A stretch of 8,819 bases of DNA from Actinomycetes bacterium. Its GTDB lineage: Bacteria; Actinomycetota; Acidimicrobiia; Acidimicrobiales; RAAP-2. Positions 1 to 5,615 of the stretch are shown here, one piece after another. The notes under the pieces are model-generated. The model had not been told where the DNA came from. It searched no databases and saw only the letters and a program-made list of their open reading frames with translations. The DNA lies in contig JAJZYE010000024.1 in NCBI GenBank assembly GCA_021806055.1, forward strand, positions 1 to 8,819, read 5' to 3'. A program made the translations under genes and the position numbers. Each line of letters begins with the position of its first letter. Within the stretch, counting starts at the first letter, position 1.

Positions 1-567
1 CCAATCGGGGTTGCCGGGGTGATCGCCCTCTCGGGCGTGACCGCCGCTGGCGCCGCCATCACCGCCACCCCCGCGAGCCACCACGCCACCGCCGCGCACG
101 CGCTGCGCGCGAAGGCCGTCAAGATTCGCCGGGTGTCCTTCAAGGGCTCCTACAAGGGCACGATCGCCATGCTCTGGGCCGCCAGCTCGGTGAAGGCGAC
201 GTCCGTGCACGGCGCGGGCACGGGCACGCTCCTGGGCAGGAGCGTCATGAACGGGACCGGCACCGCGGCCACCGCGGGCAACTGCGATCCGCTGTCGGGA
301 GCCGGCTACCTGCTCGGCTCGGGATCGAAGTTGCTGATCAGGGTGGTGTCCTCGCCCAAGACCCAGGCCTGCGCGGCGAGCGACGCGGCGCCGACCACCG
401 TCACCGTGGCCGGCGTGGCGAGAGTGGTGGGCGGAACGGGCAAGTACCTGCACGCGACCGGCACGCTCAAGTTCCAGGGTTCGTTCCAGATCAAGTCCAA
501 CGCGGCGGGGTCCAAGGAAACCGATTCGTTCACGGCGTCGCTTAGCGGCGTGGTGACGATCAAGTAG
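1..567 (+). CDS. Secreted small beta-barrel-like protein, 5' end cut by window edge
   Basis: The reading frame is open from base 1 to the TAG at 565-567 (188 visible residues), so the true start is probably to the left. A GTG at 19 is in frame but lacks a convincing ribosome binding site. The first ~25 visible residues are hydrophobic and Ala/Gly-rich and look like the end of a signal peptide. The remainder is Gly/Thr/Ser-rich with alternating polar and apolar residues, as in beta strands. The segment GGTGKYLHATG (visible residues 144-154) resembles the glycine-rich turn seen in secreted actinobacterial proteins of the allene-oxide-cyclase/dirigent-like barrel type. Two cysteines (visible residues 95 and 124) could form a disulfide. 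No catalytic motif is visible. The stop lies 26 nt before the next gene, so co-transcription is likely. Exported location is fairly safe; the barrel assignment is tentative and the function unknown. Confidence 0.7.
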   Translation, partial: PIGVAGVIALSGVTAAGAAITATPASHHATAAHALRAKAVKIRRVSFKGSYKGTIAMLWAASSVKATSVHGAGTGTLLGRSVMNGTGTAATAGNCDPLSGAGYLLGSGSKLLIRVVSSPKTQACAASDAAPTTVTVAGVARVVGGTGKYLHATGTLKFQGSFQIKSNAAGSKETDSFTASLSGVVTIK

Positions 568-580
568 CAGTACCACCAAC

Positions 581-586
581 GGAAGG
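581..586 (+). promoter_or_regulatory. Ribosome binding site deciding the start of the 316-aa gene
   Basis: GGAAGG lies 7 nt before the ATG at 594. A GTG three bases upstream (591) is also in frame but would sit only 4 nt from this site. The ATG, followed by Lys-Arg and a hydrophobic stretch, is therefore the preferred start. Confidence 0.65.
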
Positions 587-593
587 ATTAGTG

Positions 594-1544
594 ATGAAGC
601 GAATTATGTCAGCCTTCGCCGCCGGAGCCCTGGCTCTGGCCGGCGTGGCACTAGTCGAGGGGACGGCGTCCGCCGCCACGACGACGCCCACGATCACCCT
701 GAGTGGTGGTAGCGCGGTAGCGGGGATCAGCCCGGGTCCCATCACCGCGACCACGAGCGTCGCCGGCACGGTGACCTTCACCGCGAATGGGGTCACGATC
801 TCGGGTTGCTCGGGCGTGGCGACGGTCGCCGCACCCGCACCCGCGACCAACTTCACCGCGACGTGCATGTGGGCACCCACCGTGGCGGGTCCCGTGGCCC
901 TCGGCGCGACGTTCACGCCGACCGACACTACGGACTACACCACTGCGACGGCGGCCACGGACAACGTGAAGGTTGGTGCCCCGGTACAGCAGGGCAACCT
1001 TAACTATCCGATTTCGCTCTACGTCGACACGGTCATCGGGGGTGGCGCGACCGGAGCGATCGCCCCGATCTACGGGGGCTGCCAAATCACCAACGAGTTC
1101 TTGCTCGGGCAGACCGTCGTATTCCGCGTCTACGGTAACGACGCGGACCTCAAGGGTGCGCCGCTGACGCCGCTGAACGTCTCATCGGCGTCGGTCACGG
1201 TGAGTGGTGTCGCTACCCCGCTGCCCTTGGTGTTCGGCAATCACGGTGGTGTGGCCTTCTGGACCGCAGCGTTGAAGACCGGAACAGGAGCGGGGCTCTA
1301 CAGCACGCTGGGCATTATCAACTACAAGGTGACCGTGAACACGATTGCGATTCCTGCGGTCACGAAGGTGATCACCGCGTATCGCAACGTGAAGCGCACG
1401 GTGAACCACAAGGTTGTGGTCCGTCGGCTGGCCTTTAGGAAGAGGGTCGTCGTGACGCCCGCAGTTCCGGGAGCAACGGGGACCTTCTCCTCGAGCTTCA
1501 CTCCGGTTTCGCAAGCGACGCTGAACGCGGTGCCGACCACGTGA
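594..1544 (+). CDS. Secreted Ig-like protein with basic C-terminal region (316 aa)
   Basis: The start is ATG at 594 with GGAAGG 7 nt upstream. Residues 1-27 form a clear Sec signal peptide (MKRIM, hydrophobic core, cleavage near TASA-A). Residues ~31-127 look like a bacterial Ig-like domain of the kind repeated in surface proteins: the AGTVTFTANG and ATFTPTDTTDY segments are typical, and C72 and C91 are placed to form a disulfide. Residues ~137-262 form a second beta-rich domain with NEFLLGQTVVFRVYG, FGNHGG and FWTAAL; I think this recurs in actinobacterial secreted proteins but cannot name a family. A third cysteine (C163) has no obvious partner. Residues 263-287 are strongly basic (about ten Lys/Arg), and the protein ends with a GTFSSSF segment. 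There is no C-terminal anchor, so it is probably released or bound to the wall by charge. A decayed relative of its C-terminus lies at 3490-3654. It is probably co-transcribed with the upstream gene, and a hairpin follows at 1603. Role unknown. Confidence 0.85.
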   Translation: MKRIMSAFAAGALALAGVALVEGTASAATTTPTITLSGGSAVAGISPGPITATTSVAGTVTFTANGVTISGCSGVATVAAPAPATNFTATCMWAPTVAGPVALGATFTPTDTTDYTTATAATDNVKVGAPVQQGNLNYPISLYVDTVIGGGATGAIAPIYGGCQITNEFLLGQTVVFRVYGNDADLKGAPLTPLNVSSASVTVSGVATPLPLVFGNHGGVAFWTAALKTGTGAGLYSTLGIINYKVTVNTIAIPAVTKVITAYRNVKRTVNHKVVVRRLAFRKRVVVTPAVPGATGTFSSSFTPVSQATLNAVPTT

Positions 1545-1562
1545 TGCCTCGTGCCAGGTAGT

Positions 1563-1600
1563 GAGACGTACGCAGTGCAGTGAGAAGTACGCAGTGCAGT
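1563..1600. repeat. Tandem duplication of a 19-bp unit
   Basis: Two adjacent 19-bp units (1563-1581 and 1582-1600) differ at one position. Both contain GTACGCAGTGCAGT, and the GCAGT within that is itself doubled. They lie between the stop of the 316-aa gene and the hairpin at 1603. No equivalent is seen upstream of the second 570-aa gene. Confidence 0.85.
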
Positions 1601-1602
1601 TC

Positions 1603-1647
1603 CGAGAGCCCGAGCGGGTTGGGTGGTGCGATTCGCTCGGGCTTTCG
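1603..1647 (+). terminator. Stem-loop terminator after the 316-aa gene
   Basis: The arms 1603-1616 and 1634-1647 pair over 14 bp. The core AGCCCGAGCG/CGCTCGGGCT is perfect, the outer part includes one G-T wobble, and the loop is 17 nt. Three T residues (1643-1645) lie in the 3' arm and there is no long T tract, as is common in high-GC genomes. It probably ends the transcript of the first two genes. Lying about 60 nt before the next start, it could instead act as an attenuator for that gene. Confidence 0.65.
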
Positions 1648-1691
1648 CGCGCTACGACGCCGCGTGGCGACGTGGAGTGCTTTGTTGAGGC

Positions 1692-1708
1692 GATACGAAA
1701 GGAAGCCC
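1692..1708 (+). promoter_or_regulatory. Conserved translation-initiation leader of the first 570-aa gene
   Basis: GATACGAAAGGAAG followed by CCC leads into the ATG at 1709. The AAAGGA part is the likely Shine-Dalgarno sequence. From 1692 to 1719 this stretch matches 3653-3680 before the paralogous gene at 27 of 28 positions. This fixes both starts at the MKSI codons and rules out the longer in-frame start at 1580. Confidence 0.8.
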
Positions 1709-3421
1709 ATGAAATCGATTCTCTCCACGAAGGGGCCTCGCGTGACACGCGCCAGCGTCGTCGCGGCCGTCCTCCTGGTCTCGATGACTCTGGTCGCCTC
1801 GCCCGGTGCGGCGACGCCGCCGTCCGCGACGACGGTCTCGGTGCCCCCCGCGACGACACTGGTGGCGCCGGCGATTCCCGGCGTGGCGTCACTCCCATTC
1901 ACGGGCGTGGTGGCGGCATCGGCCAATCCGAGTCCTACGATGGGCAGTCTGACTGTTACGCCCAATAGTGGTGTTGAGGGGGTGCCCTTCACGATTGCGG
2001 GAAGCGGTCTCGCCGCGAATACCAGCGTGGAGTTGACGTGGTCCACTGCGAACGTCTCGTGGGCGGTGGACGCGGAGCCCAACACGGTGAACTATCTGGG
2101 TCGCACGCAGACGAATTTCAACGTCGTGCTGGCGACCGTCACTACTAATAGTGCTGGTGGGTTCAGCGTGAGTGAGAATGCGCCGGTCGACTTTGGTGGT
2201 ACTCACGACATCTACGCGGTGGTCAATGGAGTCGAGGTCGATCATGGTGGGTTCGAGCTGTTCCGTACCCTCACGGTGCGTCCGCGAAGTGGTCCTATTG
2301 GTACCCCAATCACGATCACCTACACCGGCATCGGTGCCTCGCTGTACACCGGTGGTGCAGCATTGTTGTGGGACAACCGCTACACGGGCGAGATGATGGC
2401 GAACTGGACACGCGGTACGGCGACGGTGACCATTCGTGCGGCCGGCCCAATTGGACCACACGTCATCCAGGTCGGTGACGCCATAGGTCAGTTGTACATG
2501 AACATCATTCAGTCCCCCGTCCCGTACGCGAACGGAAGTTCCGCCATCTTCACTACGACGCGCGGCCACCTCAACCTCGCGCCGAGCATTGTGTGGCCCG
2601 ACAAAGTGACGCCGACCTTGAGTGAGTACACCACCCTAGAGTCGGTGGGGGTCGATCCATCGAGTCACGCCGTGGCCACGCTATCGTCAACGAGCGGAGC
2701 GGTGAACACCAAGGTCAACGTCTCGGTGACGGGACTGCCCAGTTCGGGAACCGATCAACTGGTGTGGTCGACGGTGGTGGGAAGTCGCGTGAACTGTCCG
2801 ACAGCGTCGTGCTGGGCGTACCAGTCAGTGCCCCTCGGATCAGCGTCCGTCACGAACGGCAGTCTGCAGTCCCTGGTGACCATTCCCAACGGGCTCGGAG
2901 GCTGGCATGTGGTGCAGGTTCTCAACGCCAGTGGCGCAATAGAGGCACAGACCCCGTTCTACGTGAAGGAGAGCCTCATCCCCTTCTACAACAGGGCCGG
3001 GAAGTTGGTGAGCCAAGGGATCGCGACCGCGAATGACGCGAGCACTCCCGCCGCCTTGGCGGCTGGTCAGTCCGGGGTGGGTACGTACACTTTCAAGGAA
3101 GGTCAGGAGTTCACCATCAACCTCGACGGTGTTGGTTGGACGCAACTGGACAACACTCTCGCGGTCGACTACGACAATAGTTACATCGGCTACGGCTGCG
3201 GGTTCAACTCCAACGGCTACACGGTTATCCACCTCTACGCGACCGGTGGACCCGGCATTCATATCATTGACCTCTACCCGCAGTTGTACACGCTCCAGCC
3301 CTCGTTTCCCAATACTCCTTACGGAATTGCACCAGTTCTGACGTACGCGCGTGACTTCCCCGGGTTGGCGATGGGATACCAGGTTCCGTCATTTCGCTTT
3401 GCCATCAATATTGTCAAGTAG
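1709..3421 (+). CDS. Secreted multi-domain Ig/IPT-like protein, paralog 1 (570 aa)
   Basis: The start at 1709 follows AAAGGA and matches the start of its tandem paralog; the frame stays open upstream to 1580, but that extension reads through the terminator and repeat. Residues 1-36 form a signal peptide with a Lys/Arg N-region. Residues 37-78 are a Pro/Thr/Ser/Val-rich linker. At least four beta-sandwich-like segments follow: ~80-187 (LTVTPNSGVEG...GSGL), ~188-283 (LTVRPRSGPIGTPITITYTG), ~321-421 (ATLSSTSG...VTGLPSSG) and ~456-570. The repeated 'SG..G.....I.G.G' pattern resembles IPT/TIG or other Ig-like folds. C363 and C368 could pair; C497 in GYGCGFN has no partner. No catalytic motif and no membrane or wall anchor are visible. 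LPFTG at residues 62-66 is too near the N-terminus to be a normal sortase signal. A/T-ending codons are clearly more common than in paralog 2. It is probably an extracellular structural or binding protein, partner unknown. Confidence 0.88.
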   Translation: MKSILSTKGPRVTRASVVAAVLLVSMTLVASPGAATPPSATTVSVPPATTLVAPAIPGVASLPFTGVVAASANPSPTMGSLTVTPNSGVEGVPFTIAGSGLAANTSVELTWSTANVSWAVDAEPNTVNYLGRTQTNFNVVLATVTTNSAGGFSVSENAPVDFGGTHDIYAVVNGVEVDHGGFELFRTLTVRPRSGPIGTPITITYTGIGASLYTGGAALLWDNRYTGEMMANWTRGTATVTIRAAGPIGPHVIQVGDAIGQLYMNIIQSPVPYANGSSAIFTTTRGHLNLAPSIVWPDKVTPTLSEYTTLESVGVDPSSHAVATLSSTSGAVNTKVNVSVTGLPSSGTDQLVWSTVVGSRVNCPTASCWAYQSVPLGSASVTNGSLQSLVTIPNGLGGWHVVQVLNASGAIEAQTPFYVKESLIPFYNRAGKLVSQGIATANDASTPAALAAGQSGVGTYTFKEGQEFTINLDGVGWTQLDNTLAVDYDNSYIGYGCGFNSNGYTVIHLYATGGPGIHIIDLYPQLYTLQPSFPNTPYGIAPVLTYARDFPGLAMGYQVPSFRFAINIVK

Positions 3422-3442
3422 TCGATTCAGCTCATGACCGAC

Positions 3443-3485
3443 CCGCCCCCATCCCTCACTCTCGTCGAAGGGAGGATGGGGGCGG
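3443..3485 (+). terminator. Strong GC-rich stem-loop after paralog 1
   Basis: The arm starting CCGCCCCCATCC (3443-3454) pairs perfectly over 12 bp with 3474-3485. Two further pairs (3456-3457 with 3472-3473) follow a single bulged C. The loop is about 14 nt. It begins 22 nt after the TAG of paralog 1. No T tract follows, so its efficiency cannot be judged, but position and stability fit a transcription terminator. Confidence 0.7.
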
Positions 3486-3489
3486 TACT

Positions 3490-3654
3490 GCCAAGCCACG
3501 GGTGGCGCATCCACCCGTTCAGTGAGTGGTTCACCACAAGACCGTCGCCGTCATTCTTGGCGTCTAGGGAGTGACCGGCATGTTCTCGTCGAGTTTCAAC
3601 ACGGTGGTGGGCGTGACGCTGAACGAGGCGGCGACGGCGTGGATGTTCCAATGA
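3490..3654 (+). pseudogene. Decayed C-terminal fragment of a 316-aa-type gene
   Basis: In one frame (codons at 3505, 3508 and so on, to the TGA at 3652-3654) this stretch reads like the C-terminus of the 316-aa protein. VVHHK (3526-3540) lines up with TVNHK, and GVTGMFSSSF...TLNEA with GATGTFSSSF...TLNAV. Hand alignment without gaps gives 23 of 36 identical bases for 3505-3540 against 1377-1412. For the 66 bases ending in the TLN(E/A) segment (copy 1 from 1466, copy 2 from 3564) it gives about 44 matches. The frame is broken by TGA at 3523-3525 and TAG at 3565-3567, and 30 nt (ten codons) are missing relative to the intact gene. The first 80% of the gene is absent. It ends 15 nt before paralog 2, the position expected for the small gene of a duplicated pair. 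The 5' limit is uncertain. Confidence 0.65.
3498..3518. repeat. Perfect 8-bp inverted repeat inside the gene relic
   Basis: ACGGGTGG (3498-3505) and CCACCCGT (3511-3518) are separated by CGCAT. A stable hairpin would form 13 nt after the 3443-3485 terminator. It may be a second terminator or an operator for paralog 2, but it overlaps the relic reading frame and could be incidental. Confidence 0.5.
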
Positions 3655-3669
3655 TACGAAAGGAAGACC
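3653..3669 (+). promoter_or_regulatory. Conserved translation-initiation leader of the second 570-aa gene
   Basis: GATACGAAAGGAAG plus ACC precedes the ATG at 3670 and is the counterpart of the leader at 1692-1708, with a single difference. The relic's TGA (3652-3654) overlaps its first two bases. The small gene and the 570-aa gene may thus once have been translationally coupled. Confidence 0.75.
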
Positions 3670-5382
3670 ATGAAATCGATCCGCACCTCGCAGAGGCTGC
3701 GCGCGCTGCTCACCGGAGTGATCGCCGGTGCGCTGGTGCCACTCATGCTCACCGCGTCGCCGACCGGCGCGGGCGCCGCCCCGACGAGCACGTCGACGAC
3801 CATCACCTCGACGCCGATCACGTTGACCGCGCCGAGCAATCTCCCCGGCGTGGCGCCGCTGCCCTTCACCGGTACGACGGCCCCCGCGTTCTCGACTCCC
3901 GCGACGATGAGCAATCTGACCGTCACGCCGGACCAGGGTGTGTCGGGCACGCCGATGACGATCAGCGGCAGCGGTCTGCCGGCCAACGCCAGCCTCACGC
4001 TGACCTGGTCAACGAGCTCGGCGACCTGGGTGGCTGACGTTGAGCCCAACACGGTGAACTACCTGGGTACGTCGTACGCCAACTTCACCGTCGTCATGGC
4101 CACCGTCACGACGAGTGCGTCGGGCAGCTTCACCTTCGCGACCACCGCACCGGCGGACTTCGGGGGCGTGCACAACATCTACGCCGTCGCCAACGGCGCG
4201 GCCGTCGCGCACGGTGGCTTCGAGCTCCTGCGCATCCTGACGGTCTCGCCGACCAGCGGGCCGGTCGGCACACCGATCACCATCACCTACACCTCGATGG
4301 GCGCGAGCCTCTACACCGGTGGGGCGTCGGTGCTCTGGGACAACCACTACGCGGGTGAGATGATGGCCAACTGGACGCGCGGTACCGCGACGGTCACGAT
4401 TCGTGCCGCCGGGGCTGTCGGGACGCACTACATCCAGGTCGGCAACGCCATCAGTTACATGTACTTGAACGTGGTCCAGTCACCGATCCCCTACACCAAT
4501 GGCGGCACGGTGAAGTTCACGGTCACGAAGAACTCCACGTTGATCAAGCCCTACATCACGTGGCCGGCGAACGTCACGCCCACGGTGAACGAGGTCACGA
4601 CTCTGTCGGCGTCGGCGGTCGACCCGTCGAGCACGGCCGTGGCGACGCTGTCCCAGTCGAGTGGTCCCGTCCTGTCCACCGTCGATCTGAAGGTCACGGG
4701 GTTGTCGAGCAACGGCTCGGACAATCTCGTCTGGTCCACGGTGGTCGGCAACCGGGTGAACTGTGCCAGCACCTGCTGGTCCTTCAGCTCGGTGCCGCTG
4801 GGCACCGCGACCGTGACCAACGGCACGATCGCCCAGCCGATCACGATCCCCGACAACCTCGGCGGATGGCACGTCGTGCAGGTGATGAACGGCAACAACA
4901 TCGAGGCGCAGGTGCCCTTCTACGTGAAGGAGAGCATCGTCCCCTTCCTTAACCAGGCCGGCCAGGTGGTGAGTGAGGGCGTGGCCACGGCGAACGACGC
5001 GGCGACCCCCGCCGCGATCGCGGTGGGCCAGGCCGGAACGGGCACCTACACCTTCCAGCAGGGCCAGGAGGTGACGATCAGCATCAAGGGAGTGGGCTGG
5101 ACGCAACTGGACAACACCCTCGGCGTCGACTACGACAACAGCTACATCGGCTACGGCTGCGGCTTCAACTCCAACGGCTACATGGTGGTGCACCTGAAGG
5201 CCACGGGAGCCGTGGGCTACCACGTGATCGACCTGTACCCGATGCTCTACTCGCTGTCCCCGTCCTTTGCGAGCACCCCGTACGGGATGGTCCCGGTTCT
5301 CTCCGCGGGACGTGACTACCCCGGGCTGGCCCTGGGCTACCAGGTGCCGTCGATCCACTTCATGATCAAGGTGGTGAAGTAG
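3670..5382 (+). CDS. Secreted multi-domain Ig/IPT-like protein, paralog 2 (570 aa)
   Basis: This is the tandem paralog of the preceding gene, with identical length and co-linear domains, and only small compensating indels visible. The signal peptide is residues 1-37 (MKSIR..., cleavage near AGAA-P), followed by a Thr/Ser/Pro-rich linker (38-80) that could be glycosylated. Four Ig/IPT-like segments start near residues 83 (LTVTPDQGVSG), 190 (LTVSPTSGPVG), 325 (ATLSQSSGP) and 456. The best conserved blocks between the paralogs are MMANWTRGTATVTIRAAG (residues 231-248 here) and residues 474-504 (GVGWTQLDNTL, VDYDNSYIGYGCGFN), where only one of 31 residues differs. C365 and C369 are spaced CX3C against CX4C in paralog 1; C499-equivalent C497 is again unpaired. 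Third positions are strongly G/C-biased, unlike paralog 1, which suggests higher expression or a different age in this genome. No enzyme motif or anchor is visible. It is likely extracellular or surface-associated; function unknown. Confidence 0.88.
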   Translation: MKSIRTSQRLRALLTGVIAGALVPLMLTASPTGAGAAPTSTSTTITSTPITLTAPSNLPGVAPLPFTGTTAPAFSTPATMSNLTVTPDQGVSGTPMTISGSGLPANASLTLTWSTSSATWVADVEPNTVNYLGTSYANFTVVMATVTTSASGSFTFATTAPADFGGVHNIYAVANGAAVAHGGFELLRILTVSPTSGPVGTPITITYTSMGASLYTGGASVLWDNHYAGEMMANWTRGTATVTIRAAGAVGTHYIQVGNAISYMYLNVVQSPIPYTNGGTVKFTVTKNSTLIKPYITWPANVTPTVNEVTTLSASAVDPSSTAVATLSQSSGPVLSTVDLKVTGLSSNGSDNLVWSTVVGNRVNCASTCWSFSSVPLGTATVTNGTIAQPITIPDNLGGWHVVQVMNGNNIEAQVPFYVKESIVPFLNQAGQVVSEGVATANDAATPAAIAVGQAGTGTYTFQQGQEVTISIKGVGWTQLDNTLGVDYDNSYIGYGCGFNSNGYMVVHLKATGAVGYHVIDLYPMLYSLSPSFASTPYGMVPVLSAGRDYPGLALGYQVPSIHFMIKVVK

Positions 5383-5416
5383 CCCCGGTGCTGCTGATCG
5401 CCCCGGTGGTCCACGC

Positions 5417-5443
5417 CCGACCTGTCGTTCGTCGAGGGGTCGG
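5417..5443 (+). terminator. Possible terminator of paralog 2
   Basis: CCGACC (5417-5422) pairs with GGTCGG (5438-5443) around a 15-nt loop, 34 nt after the stop codon. The stem is only 6 bp and no T tract follows, so this is a weak candidate supported mainly by position. Confidence 0.35.
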
Positions 5444-5550
5444 CCGTGGCCGTGGCCGTGGTCGCCGCCGCGGTGGCCAGCCCGGTCGCCGTGGCGCCCG
5501 GGTCGCGCGAACGAGTCACTGACCTGGCGCGATGGCCCCGACTACGCCGA

Positions 5551-5570
5551 CCCCCTCGTCGACGTGGGGG
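5551..5570 (-). terminator. Possible terminator of the MMPL transporter gene
   Basis: CCCCC (5551-5555) pairs with GGGGG (5566-5570). The loop contains the palindrome CGTCGACG, which can extend the stem past one T-T mismatch. It lies 46 nt beyond the stop of the - strand transporter gene. Being symmetrical, it could work in both directions. There is no T tract. Confidence 0.4.
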
Positions 5571-5615
5571 CTCGTCACTCGGCGTCTCGTCACGACCGAT
5601 CGCGGTGCACGAGTC

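Larger units (their letters stand above)
5383..5615. other. Convergent intergenic spacer with several stem-loops
   Basis: This 233-nt spacer lies between two genes that run towards each other. I see no supported gene in it. It holds GC-rich stem-loops at 5417-5443, 5481-5502 (CCCGG/CCGGG with an inner CGC/GCG pairing) and 5551-5570. It also has a repeated CCCCGGTG (5383-5390 and 5401-5408) and a short GGCCGT triplication near 5442-5459. Termination in both directions is the expected role. Confidence 0.6.

Noticed and set aside
591..593. GTG at 591 as the start of the 316-aa gene
   Set aside because: It is only 4 nt from the Shine-Dalgarno sequence; the ATG at 594 has better spacing and gives a normal signal peptide.
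1563..1600. Tandem 19-bp units as transposon target duplication or attachment site
   Set aside because: The units are directly adjacent with nothing between them, and no transposase, integrase or terminal inverted repeats occur in the window.
1580..1708. N-terminal extension of the first 570-aa gene to an ATG at 1580
   Set aside because: The extension would translate the tandem repeat and terminator hairpin. The internal ATG at 1709 has a good ribosome binding site, a signal peptide follows directly, and the paralog starts at the same residue.
1893..1907. LPFTG motif (residues 62-66 of paralog 1, also in paralog 2) as an LPXTG sortase signal
   Set aside because: It lies just after the signal peptide and is not followed by a hydrophobic helix and basic tail at the C-terminus. 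It is conserved in both copies but is more likely part of a linker.
4480..5358. Long - strand open frame of 292 codons opposite paralog 2
   Set aside because: The composition is His/Arg/Val/Asp-rich shadow coding with no signal peptide or motif. The + strand gene is confirmed by its paralog.
5442..5459. GGCCGT triplet repeat in the convergent spacer
   Set aside because: Only three 6-bp units in a very GC-rich stretch; not enough to call a functional repeat or a CRISPR-like element.
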